From Thermococcus sp. (GTDB taxonomy: Archaea > Methanobacteriota_B > Thermococci > Thermococcales > Thermococcaceae), in assembly GCF_027011145.1 (NCBI RefSeq), contig NZ_JALVAO010000050.1, forward strand, positions 1 to 64,000: a DNA stretch of 64,000 nucleotides, in the 5' to 3' direction. Within the stretch, counting starts at the first letter, position 1, and every line of letters begins with the position of its first letter. Under the pieces are notes generated by a model. That model saw nothing but the letters and a program-made list of their open reading frames with translations, was not told where the DNA came from and did not search any database. Shown in pieces: positions 25,181 to 32,612 of the stretch. The translations under genes and the position numbers were made by a program.

Positions 25181-26197
25181 TCAAAGTCCAAACTTCTCCT
25201 CGATGTAAGCCATTATCAGCTCCTTCGTTGCGAGGAGGCCTTTAACGTGCGTTCTCTCCATGCCGTGGCTCGCATGGACACCGGGCCCAAGGAGGGCAAC
25301 CCTGAAGTCCCAGCCGGCTCTTAAAGCTGCTGAACCGTCGGAACCGTAGTAGGGAAAGATATCCACGACGTGCGGTATGTCTTTCTCTTCGGCCAGCTCT
25401 ATCAGTCTGGTCGTCATCTCGTAGTCATATGGACCGGTTGAGTCCTTCGCCGCTATCGAGACGGCCGTTTCTTTACCGTAGACGCCTTCACCGACAACGC
25501 CCATGTCCACGACGAGTAGCTCTTTAGTGCTCGATGGATAGCCTGCTGAACCCCCGTGGCCGACCTCCTCGTAGGGCGAAAAGAAGAAAGCAACTGGCAG
25601 TTTTTCGAGCTCGTCAGCCAAATCGAGAAGGAGGTCAATCATAACCGCGACGCTCGCCTTGTCATCTAAAAAGTGCGCCTTGACGAAGCCGTTGACGTAC
25701 TCGAACTTCGGGTCAAAGGCTATAAAATCTCCTGGTCTGATGCCGAGCTTCTCGGTGTCTTCCTTCTTCTCGACGAGCTCGTCGAGACGGATGTACATGT
25801 TCTCCTCTTTCCTCTCCTTCTTTCCGGCTTCCCTGTTCACATGGACGCTCGGGTTCTTGAGGAGGAGCGTTCCTCTAAACTTCTTTCCGGAGCGGGTTAT
25901 TATCGTGCAGTACTCACCCTCGAACGTCGGAAGGAGAAGCCCACCGATTTTTGTGAAGCTCAAATGCCCGTCTGGCAAAATTCCCTTCACCATCGCTCCA
26001 AGGGTATCAACGTGGCCCGCTATGACGAGCTCGGGCTCAGGATGGTTGCCCGCTATTAAGGCTCCTTTGTTGGTGTAATACGTTCTTATTCCGGCCTCGT
26101 TGAGCCTCTTCTCAATGTGCGCAAGAACCTCCCTGGTGTAGCCAGTCGGAGAAGGTATCCCCAGAATCTCCCTGAGAATCTCGACGACGCGCTCCAT
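25181..26197 (-). CDS. M42 family metallo-aminopeptidase (TET-like)
   Basis: 338 residues. The two-metal site is visible: AGHVDTLG (His, Asp), HFLDDKASVA (bridging Asp), PYEEVGHGGS (catalytic Glu and metal Glu), VVDMG (Asp) and HASHGMERTH (His). M42 enzymes assemble into TET dodecamers that strip amino acids from peptides coming from the proteasome. Specificity (deblocking, leucyl or lysyl type) cannot be told. Start 26197 follows GGTGGTTCC. Confidence 0.92.
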   Translation of the reverse strand: MERVVEILREILGIPSPTGYTREVLAHIEKRLNEAGIRTYYTNKGALIAGNHPEPELVIAGHVDTLGAMVKGILPDGHLSFTKIGGLLLPTFEGEYCTIITRSGKKFRGTLLLKNPSVHVNREAGKKERKEENMYIRLDELVEKKEDTEKLGIRPGDFIAFDPKFEYVNGFVKAHFLDDKASVAVMIDLLLDLADELEKLPVAFFFSPYEEVGHGGSAGYPSSTKELLVVDMGVVGEGVYGKETAVSIAAKDSTGPYDYEMTTRLIELAEEKDIPHVVDIFPYYGSDGSAALRAGWDFRVALLGPGVHASHGMERTHVKGLLATKELIMAYIEEKFGL

Positions 26198-26279
26198 AGG
26201 AACCACCGTTAAGAAGTGGCTCGAAGGGTTAAAAAGGGCATCGGCAGAAGGTCAAGGGGACAAAAGCGCCCAAGAAATC

Positions 26280-26357
26280 TGGTAGCGGGGGGAGGATTTG
26301 AACCTCCGACCTCCGGGTTATGAGCCCGGCGGGCACTCCTAGCTGCCCCACCCCGCT
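26280..26357 (-). tRNA. Initiator tRNA-Met (CAU) with encoded CCA
   Basis: The minus strand folds into a 75-nt cloverleaf beginning agcgggg, with anticodon loop ctcataa (CAU), T arm ggaggttcaaatcctcc and acceptor end ccccgcta followed by an encoded CCA (26280-26282). The A1-U72 end pair and three G-C pairs at the base of the anticodon stem (ggg/ccc) are the marks of the archaeal initiator. A TATA-like gatttataaag lies upstream on the minus strand near 26390. Confidence 0.95.
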
Positions 26358-26450
26358 GCTCGACCCGTTAGTTAGTCATTCGGGGAGACTTTATAAATCT
26401 TTCGGAGCGGGATTTATATTCCCTCCCGTCGTTCTTGGTTCGGTGGTGTC

Positions 26451-27611
26451 ATGTACCTGACGAAGGAAGAGGAGCTTATTCTAGCCGGGGAATACGGCTA
26501 CGCGCTCCAGAAGGCGATGGAGATACTGGTGGCACTCGGCGATATTTACGGTGCCGAAAGGCTCATTCCGATAAAAAGTGCCCAGATTGCCGGCGTTTCC
26601 TACAAGAACCTTGGTGAAGCTGGCCTTGAGTTCCTGAGGGACTTTGTAAACGCTGGAGCAAAGGTGAGTGTCTACACAACGCTGAATCCGGCGGGGATAG
26701 GCGATGAGGAGTTCATGGAAAAGCAGAGGGAAGTCCTGGACCTTTACAGGGCCATGGGGATAGAGGTTACCTCAACGTGCACGCCCTACTACGGGGCGAA
26801 CCTGCCCAAGTTCGGCGACCACATAGCTTGGAGCGAGAGCTCGGCGGTAAGCTTTGCCAACTCGATAATAGGAGCGAGAACCAACCGCGAAGGTGGACCC
26901 TCAAGCCTCGCCTCAGCCATCGTTGGCAAAACGCCTGAATACGGACTCCACCTCGACGAGAACAGGAAAGCCACCGTGAAGGTAAAAGTGGAAGCGAGAG
27001 TAAAGACGTTCGTGGATTACTCAGCACTCGGCTATCACCTAGGAAGGGCCCTGGGCAACGACGTGCCCTACATAACCGGCCTCAAGCCAGAGAGTCTGGA
27101 CTACCTCAAAGAACTCGGCGCTTCAATGGCGGCAACGGGTTCTATAGCTCTCTACCACGTCGAGAACGAGACGCCGAAATACAAAAACGCGATAGACAAA
27201 GAGCTGGAAACCATAACCGTCGATGATAAGGACATCGAAGCCGTTAAGGAGCAGTTCCAAGATGACTGGAAGGACATCGACATGATTCTAATCGGTTGTC
27301 CCCATGCATCCCTCCAGGAGGTCAAAGAGATAGCCGGGCTTTTAAAGATGCGGGGAAGGCCACTCAAAATACCGCTCTTCATCACCGCGAGCAGAGCTGT
27401 AAAAGCGCTCGCCGATGCCCTCGGCTACACGGAAACCATAGAGCGCTACAACGGCAGGATTATAGCCGATTCGTGCTTTGTTGTGTCCCCGATAAAGGGC
27501 TGGTACAGGGGAATAGCAACAAACAGCGGGAAGTCGGCTTTCTACTTCCGTTCCTTCGGCTTCAACGTCAGGCTGGACGATGCTGAGAGGCTCATAAAAG
27601 AGGCCCCGTGA
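26451..27611 (+). CDS. Aconitase X catalytic subunit, phosphomevalonate dehydratase large subunit
   Basis: 386 residues of the AcnX/DUF521 type: SAQIAGVSYKNLGEAGL, the Cys in TSTCTPYYGANLP, GARTNREGGPSSLASAIVGKTPEYG, and GCPHASLQEV and ADSCFVV supplying Fe-S Cys. In archaea this enzyme with its small partner dehydrates mevalonate 5-phosphate to trans-anhydromevalonate phosphate in the archaeal mevalonate pathway that feeds isoprenoid lipid synthesis. Small subunit starts nine bases after the stop. TATA-like ggatttatatt at 26410. Confidence 0.92.
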   Translation: MYLTKEEELILAGEYGYALQKAMEILVALGDIYGAERLIPIKSAQIAGVSYKNLGEAGLEFLRDFVNAGAKVSVYTTLNPAGIGDEEFMEKQREVLDLYRAMGIEVTSTCTPYYGANLPKFGDHIAWSESSAVSFANSIIGARTNREGGPSSLASAIVGKTPEYGLHLDENRKATVKVKVEARVKTFVDYSALGYHLGRALGNDVPYITGLKPESLDYLKELGASMAATGSIALYHVENETPKYKNAIDKELETITVDDKDIEAVKEQFQDDWKDIDMILIGCPHASLQEVKEIAGLLKMRGRPLKIPLFITASRAVKALADALGYTETIERYNGRIIADSCFVVSPIKGWYRGIATNSGKSAFYFRSFGFNVRLDDAERLIKEAP

Positions 27612-27620
27612 GGTGAGACC

Positions 27621-28013
27621 ATGAAGCTTAAGGGGAGGAAAATCGTTGGCGGAAAGGCAGAGGGAGAACTGATAGTGTCCCAAAAGCCCCTCTCATTTCT
27701 CGGAGGCGTTGACCCCGAGACGGGAATCGTCACCGATGCCGAGAGCGACATAAGGGGAAAAAGCATAGCCGGGAAGATACTCGCATTTCCAAGGGGAAAG
27801 GGCTCAACGGTTGGCTCCTACATAATCTACGCCCTCAAGAAGAACGGAAAGGCGCCAAAGGCCATAATAGTGGGAGAGGCAGAGACAATAGTTGCAACCG
27901 GTGCCATAATAGCGGGAATCCCGATGGTTGATGGCATAGACGTCTCAAAGCTCAGGACTGGAATGAAGGTTAAGGTTAATGCCGACAGAGGAGAAATCGA
28001 AGTTGAGGAGTAA
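27621..28013 (+). CDS. Aconitase X swivel domain, phosphomevalonate dehydratase small subunit
   Basis: 130 residues of the DUF126 type. Landmarks are KGRKIVGGKAEGELIVS, the conserved GKSIAGKILAFPRGKGSTVGSY region that carries the catalytic serine, and AIIAGIPMVDGID. It closes over the active site of the large subunit encoded just upstream; the two genes form an operon. Confidence 0.92.
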   Translation: MKLKGRKIVGGKAEGELIVSQKPLSFLGGVDPETGIVTDAESDIRGKSIAGKILAFPRGKGSTVGSYIIYALKKNGKAPKAIIVGEAETIVATGAIIAGIPMVDGIDVSKLRTGMKVKVNADRGEIEVEE

Positions 28014-28054
28014 CTTTTTAACCTCCCTTTCAATTTTAACCTCGGAGGTAAAAG

Positions 28055-29335
28055 ATGCCGAAGGGAATTTACGAGTGTCTCAATTGTGGATACAGAGAAG
28101 AGAAGGATTCAAGCGAACCCCTTCTTGAGCACTCCTGTCCCCGATGCGGGGGAGATATGATTCTCGTTGGTTACGTTACTGAAGATGTCACTAAAAAACC
28201 AGTAGAAGTCCCTTCATCAGGACAATCCGAGTTCATTGAGAATGAAACACCAGGCCTTCCTCCTGAGGTGAAAGCAAAAGTAAAGACATTTTATAACGCA
28301 AGTTTTGTAGGATTTGATGGAAGAGTGTTTGTCTTTGAAGTCAACGAGATACTTGAACCAAATTTTGAAAAGGTTCTAAGAGAGATGGAAGAACTAGGCT
28401 ACTGGTGTGCACTAAAAAAACGCAATGGGAAGATACTCCTGTTTGTCTTCCCAGCGGGAGAAATCAAACCCGACAACAAATGGCTACCCTGGGTTTTTCT
28501 CGTTGCGACGATACTTACAACATTCTTTTCAGGTTACTTGCTGGCGGTAAATTACATTTCTGCTCTGGACTATTATGGTCTTTCCGGATTCAGAAATCCA
28601 TATTTAATAGCTCTTTCCTTCTCAGTAAGTGTTATGGCAATTATCGGAACTCACGAGCTTGGTCACAAAATAGCAGCTGCTTATCATGGTGTTCGCGCAA
28701 CCATGCCTTACTTCATTCCTTTTCCCTTCAGCTTAATTGGTACTCTCGGTGCAGTTATAAGAGTTAAGTCTCCGCTTCCAACTAGAGATTCCGCAATAGA
28801 TTTAGGCGCTAGCGGACCAATAGCTGGTTTCTTAGTTGCAATTCCGGTTACAGCAGTCGGATTAAAACTCTCAATAGTTGTTCCCCCAACTGCCGTTCCT
28901 CAAACAAAGGGAGGTGTCTATTTCGGAACTAATCTCTTGTTTGAGCTCTTAACCAAAGCGATACTTCATGTACCAGATAATTATGTAATATTCCTTCATC
29001 CAGTTGCTATGGCAGGGTGGGTTGGATTGCTTGTTACATTTCTCAACTTAATACCCGTCGCTCAGCTCGATGGAGGCCATATTCTAAGGGCGTTTATCAG
29101 TGAAAAAATTCACAGGGCAATAACATACGTAACAGCGTTTGTTCTTATAGGGCTGAGTTATCTTTGGAGTGGCTGGCTTATATGGGGTTTACTCGTGCTG
29201 TTAATAGGCTCTGCAGGCAATCCAGGTGCTCTAGATGAAGTTTCTCCGATATCAAAGAAAAGAATAGTTCTTGCAATAATTGCAGGGATAATATTCATAC
29301 TTACAGCAACTCCGAGGCCAATATGGACTACTTAG
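28055..29335 (+). CDS. Site-2 protease family (M50) membrane metalloprotease with N-terminal zinc ribbon
   Basis: 426 residues. N-terminal zinc ribbon (ECLNCG at 7-12, CPRCGG at 28-33), a soluble segment, then about seven or eight TM helices. The zinc site is HELGH (200-204) in TM helix one of the core and the third ligand is in LDGGH (Asp339). S2P enzymes cut membrane-bound proteins inside the bilayer, often to release regulators. From within this gene onward the DNA is AT-richer than the rest of the window. Its end overlaps the convergent HTH gene by 8 bases. Confidence 0.9.
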   Translation: MPKGIYECLNCGYREEKDSSEPLLEHSCPRCGGDMILVGYVTEDVTKKPVEVPSSGQSEFIENETPGLPPEVKAKVKTFYNASFVGFDGRVFVFEVNEILEPNFEKVLREMEELGYWCALKKRNGKILLFVFPAGEIKPDNKWLPWVFLVATILTTFFSGYLLAVNYISALDYYGLSGFRNPYLIALSFSVSVMAIIGTHELGHKIAAAYHGVRATMPYFIPFPFSLIGTLGAVIRVKSPLPTRDSAIDLGASGPIAGFLVAIPVTAVGLKLSIVVPPTAVPQTKGGVYFGTNLLFELLTKAILHVPDNYVIFLHPVAMAGWVGLLVTFLNLIPVAQLDGGHILRAFISEKIHRAITYVTAFVLIGLSYLWSGWLIWGLLVLLIGSAGNPGALDEVSPISKKRIVLAIIAGIIFILTATPRPIWTT

Positions 29336-29888
29336 ATTTACCTGCTTCCTTGAGTATTTGTTCAATATCGTAGTATATTGAATCTCTCGAAACGCCAAAA
29401 ATTCTGGCTAGTTCGGAAATGTTCAGGACCTTAGGATTGTAGTTAAAGGCCTCAAGAACCATGGCTATTAATTTTCTGCGCTCTTTAAGTGTGTATTCTC
29501 CAATAGGCTTTTTCTGGTCAAAAACATTGTAAACAACAACTCCCACAGCATAAGTTCTCCTAGTTACTGGTGTTGTGTATGTTTTTACCTCAAAATCAAC
29601 AATTTTACTTTTTTCTGGAATTAATGTGTTGAGCTTTTCAAGGGTTTTGTTGATGGCGTTGTCCTTGTTCCGACCAGACGAAAACTCAGCCCTTACGACT
29701 TTGTTGGCAGTAATGGATTTATCAATTGCCAATACCACCCCTAAATTCATGAATGCTCCAAAACTTAGGTGTATCTTTGCGGAATTTACAAAGCCAGGAA
29801 TATCTCGTAAGATATTTTCTGACCTTTTATTGATTTCTTCTACACAATCTTCGATACTTGAAGATTCGCAATGAAAGCTTATTAACAT
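29328..29888 (-). CDS. HTH protein, putative transcription regulator
   Basis: 186 residues. The C-terminus carries a helix-turn-helix (PKVLNISELARIFGVSRDSIYYDIEQIL). The first 130 residues form an alpha/beta domain I do not recognise, possibly a ligand sensor. The start is preceded by AGAGGTG. It is divergent from two pilin-like genes, with an inverted repeat between, so it may control them. AT-rich codon use like its neighbours. Confidence 0.7.
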   Translation of the reverse strand: MLISFHCESSSIEDCVEEINKRSENILRDIPGFVNSAKIHLSFGAFMNLGVVLAIDKSITANKVVRAEFSSGRNKDNAINKTLEKLNTLIPEKSKIVDFEVKTYTTPVTRRTYAVGVVVYNVFDQKKPIGEYTLKERRKLIAMVLEAFNYNPKVLNISELARIFGVSRDSIYYDIEQILKEAGKSK

Positions 29889-29913
29889 ACTATAGCACCT
29901 CTTGGAACCTTTG

Positions 29914-29943
29914 CAATATTGAGCATGGTCATACTCAGTATTG
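29914..29943 (+). promoter_or_regulatory. Imperfect inverted repeat between HTH gene and pilin gene
   Basis: caatattgag (29914-29923) and ctcagtattg (29934-29943) match as inverted repeats at 9 of 10 positions, with a 10-base spacer. It lies just upstream of the pilin promoter (gatatttaagc near 29951) and of the HTH gene. Candidate operator for the HTH protein. Confidence 0.5.
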
Positions 29944-30010
29944 GGCAGAAAGATATTTAAGCTTTTTTAGTCGAAATTCAGTTGAAGTAAACCTTTGGAG
30001 GTGATAATAA

Positions 30011-30184
30011 ATGATGAGAAAGGCCCAGGGTGCAATTGAGTACCTCTTCATGATTGCCGCAGCGCTTGTCATTATACTGATAGTTGTCAGGCAACTTCAG
30101 AACAGGGGTAAAACTGCTTCAACAACTGCAAACACAGCTGAAACATCAATAAACAACACCCTTAACAGCATGCTTAGCGGATAA
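30011..30184 (+). CDS. Class III signal peptide pilin-like protein
   Basis: 57 residues: MMRKAQGAIEYLFMIAAAL and onward, i.e. a short basic leader, then QGAIEYLFM at the head of a 20-residue hydrophobic helix, and a Thr/Asn-rich tail. This is the class III (archaeal type IV pilin) signal cleaved by the FlaK/EppA-type peptidase before the Gln. Preceded by GGAGGTGAT. Mature product about 50 residues, probably a minor pilin or adhesin filament subunit. ATG 30014 is an alternative start. Confidence 0.85.
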   Translation: MMRKAQGAIEYLFMIAAALVIILIVVRQLQNRGKTASTTANTAETSINNTLNSMLSG

Positions 30185-30272
30185 TTTCGTGTTCTTTCAT
30201 ACTTTTTGAGTTTTTTGTTTTTAAAAAAAATTTATAAACACTATTAGTAGAAGATCCAATTAGGGATGCGAT

Positions 30273-30464
30273 ATGAAACATAATGCTCAGGCATCACTTG
30301 AGTATATATTTATGTTTGCACTTGCACTTGTTGTTATATATCTAGCACTAAAGAAGTTTATCGATCCTCGAACCGGTACTATAAAAAAGGAAGGACAGTT
30401 TGTAAATACAACTATTGACCGGATAAAGACTTCATTAAACTCTATAATCTCTTCAGGACCTTGA
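30273..30464 (+). CDS. Second class III signal peptide pilin-like protein
   Basis: 63 residues: leader MKHNAQ, then ASLEYIFMFALALVVIYLAL as the hydrophobic helix, then a charged tail ending SLNSIISSGP. The QASLEYIFM start is close to the QGAIEYLFM of the previous gene, so they are related pilins, separated by 88 AT-rich bases that include a TATA-like tttataaac. It overlaps the end of the convergent glycosyltransferase-like gene by 23 bases. Confidence 0.82.
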   Translation: MKHNAQASLEYIFMFALALVVIYLALKKFIDPRTGTIKKEGQFVNTTIDRIKTSLNSIISSGP

Positions 30465-32607
30465 GCTGAATAGAGCCTTCGGCAGTGAGTTTGTCATGAA
30501 AGACCTTGATTTTTCCCGAGAGTAGGAAGCACGATTCAGATGTACACAGAATCACATTGTCAAAAATACCATTTCTAACGGGTGTTTTGTTGTGTAGAAT
30601 GACCCCAGGAGAAGTAATTGTTAGAGTTACATTATAAGGAAAAGCTATGGACATGGAGTTATTCCCAAGAGTTATCCTGCCTTCAAAAGTTCTGTTATGA
30701 GAAACAATTAACAGTTCATATCCATTATCCTCCTTTACAAGCTTCAAAAATCCCGGAGAGGGATTAAAGTTAACGTTAATTCTGGCTATACTGTAATATA
30801 CTTGAAGAGAAGTTCCATAGAGGTCAACTCTCCACGGATATGGAGGAGTTCTAAAGGAGAACAAAGCTATTATTTCTCCATCTTTTAAGGACTCTTCAAA
30901 TAACAGAGTACCATTTTGGAGGGTGTAATTAAACAATGGACCATACACCCGCTGAAGGGGTTTGTTTTTCATCATATTGAACATCCACGTATCATAAATC
31001 ACGTAATCAGGAGAATATTCTCTGACTAAATCAACTAAGTTATATTTTTCAAGATATCCTAATCCAAAAGTATCTACCATAAAGGGAACAACAGTAAGCC
31101 GAAGATAATAGGCATCCATAGGATTAATCGAAAGATAAGTGCCGTTGAGGTTTTCTTGATGGATATATGACAAGAGGTCCTCTCTTAGTTCCTTTGTATG
31201 AGGCGCACAAGAAATTCTGAGAAGGCCCTTAGGGTAGTTGTAGATAACCCCGGCATCAATTAGAGCAACTAGGAGTACTATAGATATCAGGATTCCAAGG
31301 AATTTCTTCCAGACATCTCCGGTCTTTAAAGTAATCTCTCCGGAAAGAAGATATATGTAGAGCACTAAAAGTAGAGGATATATAAATCGTGGATTTGGAA
31401 TTATAGGAGCTACAATTAAATAAAAGATTCCATTTAAAAGTGCTAACGCTCCGAGAGGTTTTGAAAATAAGAGTTTGGTGCCTAAAGCCTTAAAAGTAAT
31501 CCACAAAATGATCAAAGAGAACAATGGTAAGTAGTAAACTAAAAGTTCCAATGAGGACTTTTGAATATAGGTGAGAACATTGTTTAAAACCCAGAAAATA
31601 CCAACGAAAGGAAAACCACGTGTCCCTTGGGCAAAATAAGTTTGATTGACATAATTTCGTGAAACCATAATTCCTAAAGGTATCTCAACAAGAGCCTTTG
31701 AGAAAATAACAATTAAGGATAATATAATTATGTAGCTAAAAACATTACTTAAACCTTTCAATAGCATCTTAAAGGAACTTAAATATCGGATGTTAAGTAT
31801 ATAGACTGTTAGAAAAATCCAGAAAAACAAGAACAGCACACATCCATATATATTACCAATTTTTGCTATTGGGTGAATCCCTGGAACAATGAGAATTATC
31901 CTTGCTATATCTCTAGGCCAGATAACAATAATGCTTGTTGAAATTAATATCCACAGCATATATGCAAGAGGTAATACATATTGCTGATTTCTAGTTAAGA
32001 TGTTTGGGAAATTCAAAAGGATCTTTCTCAAGGGTTCAGATTCATAGAAGATCAAAAAAACAAAAATTGCAAGCAAATACGGAATTAAAGTAAATTTGAC
32101 AGAAGTTCCAAGAGAAGCTATCACCACAGAAAAATAAGAATATTTTCTTTTTTGGGTAGAGAGATATTTTGTTAAAAATAGAAGGGACAACACTGTGAAT
32201 AGTTCAACCATGCTTTCATGAAGAACTAAAGTGTTTATTCGAATTGCTAATGGATCTAAAGCAAGAACTAAGGCAAACAGGAGACCAAGATTTTTGTTTT
32301 TAACTTCTTTTCCAACAAGATAAGCTATGAAAATCGAAAACAACCCTAAAATGAGAGAAAAAACACGACCCATTATATAACTGTCACCAAAGATTCTTAT
32401 CCATCCCGCTAGGGCATAGTAGTATAGAGGAGGATGAACTGCGAAAATATCCCGATATGGAAGGATGCCATGGTTTATTAATCGAGCAATAAGAAGGTAA
32501 GTCCCTTCATCATAATCAACATAGGAGTTCATAACTGGCAGAAGAGGAAGCCTTAGTATCAATGCCAAAAGACATATCAACAACAGATAGAACGAAGATT
32601 TTTTCAT
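30442..32607 (-). CDS. GT-C type membrane glycosyltransferase (ArnT/PMT-like)
   Basis: 721 residues: about 11-13 TM helices then a soluble beta-rich C-terminal domain from about residue 480. The first outside loop has DYDEGTYLLIAR, the acidic motif of lipid-linked sugar transferases of the ArnT/PMT type, and HPPLYYYALAGW follows. It would move a sugar from a lipid carrier to a protein or lipid outside the membrane. AT-rich. I chose ATG 32607, after GGGGTGA; the GTG at 32616 overlaps the upstream stop. Confidence 0.75.
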   Translation of the reverse strand: MKKSSFYLLLICLLALILRLPLLPVMNSYVDYDEGTYLLIARLINHGILPYRDIFAVHPPLYYYALAGWIRIFGDSYIMGRVFSLILGLFSIFIAYLVGKEVKNKNLGLLFALVLALDPLAIRINTLVLHESMVELFTVLSLLFLTKYLSTQKRKYSYFSVVIASLGTSVKFTLIPYLLAIFVFLIFYESEPLRKILLNFPNILTRNQQYVLPLAYMLWILISTSIIVIWPRDIARIILIVPGIHPIAKIGNIYGCVLFLFFWIFLTVYILNIRYLSSFKMLLKGLSNVFSYIIILSLIVIFSKALVEIPLGIMVSRNYVNQTYFAQGTRGFPFVGIFWVLNNVLTYIQKSSLELLVYYLPLFSLIILWITFKALGTKLLFSKPLGALALLNGIFYLIVAPIIPNPRFIYPLLLVLYIYLLSGEITLKTGDVWKKFLGILISIVLLVALIDAGVIYNYPKGLLRISCAPHTKELREDLLSYIHQENLNGTYLSINPMDAYYLRLTVVPFMVDTFGLGYLEKYNLVDLVREYSPDYVIYDTWMFNMMKNKPLQRVYGPLFNYTLQNGTLLFEESLKDGEIIALFSFRTPPYPWRVDLYGTSLQVYYSIARINVNFNPSPGFLKLVKEDNGYELLIVSHNRTFEGRITLGNNSMSIAFPYNVTLTITSPGVILHNKTPVRNGIFDNVILCTSESCFLLSGKIKVFHDKLTAEGSIQLKVLKRL

Positions 32608-32612
32608 ATTTT

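Noticed and set aside
24331-25191. Minus-strand open frame of 286 codons
   Set aside because: Antisense to the SPFH gene; no motif or start signal.
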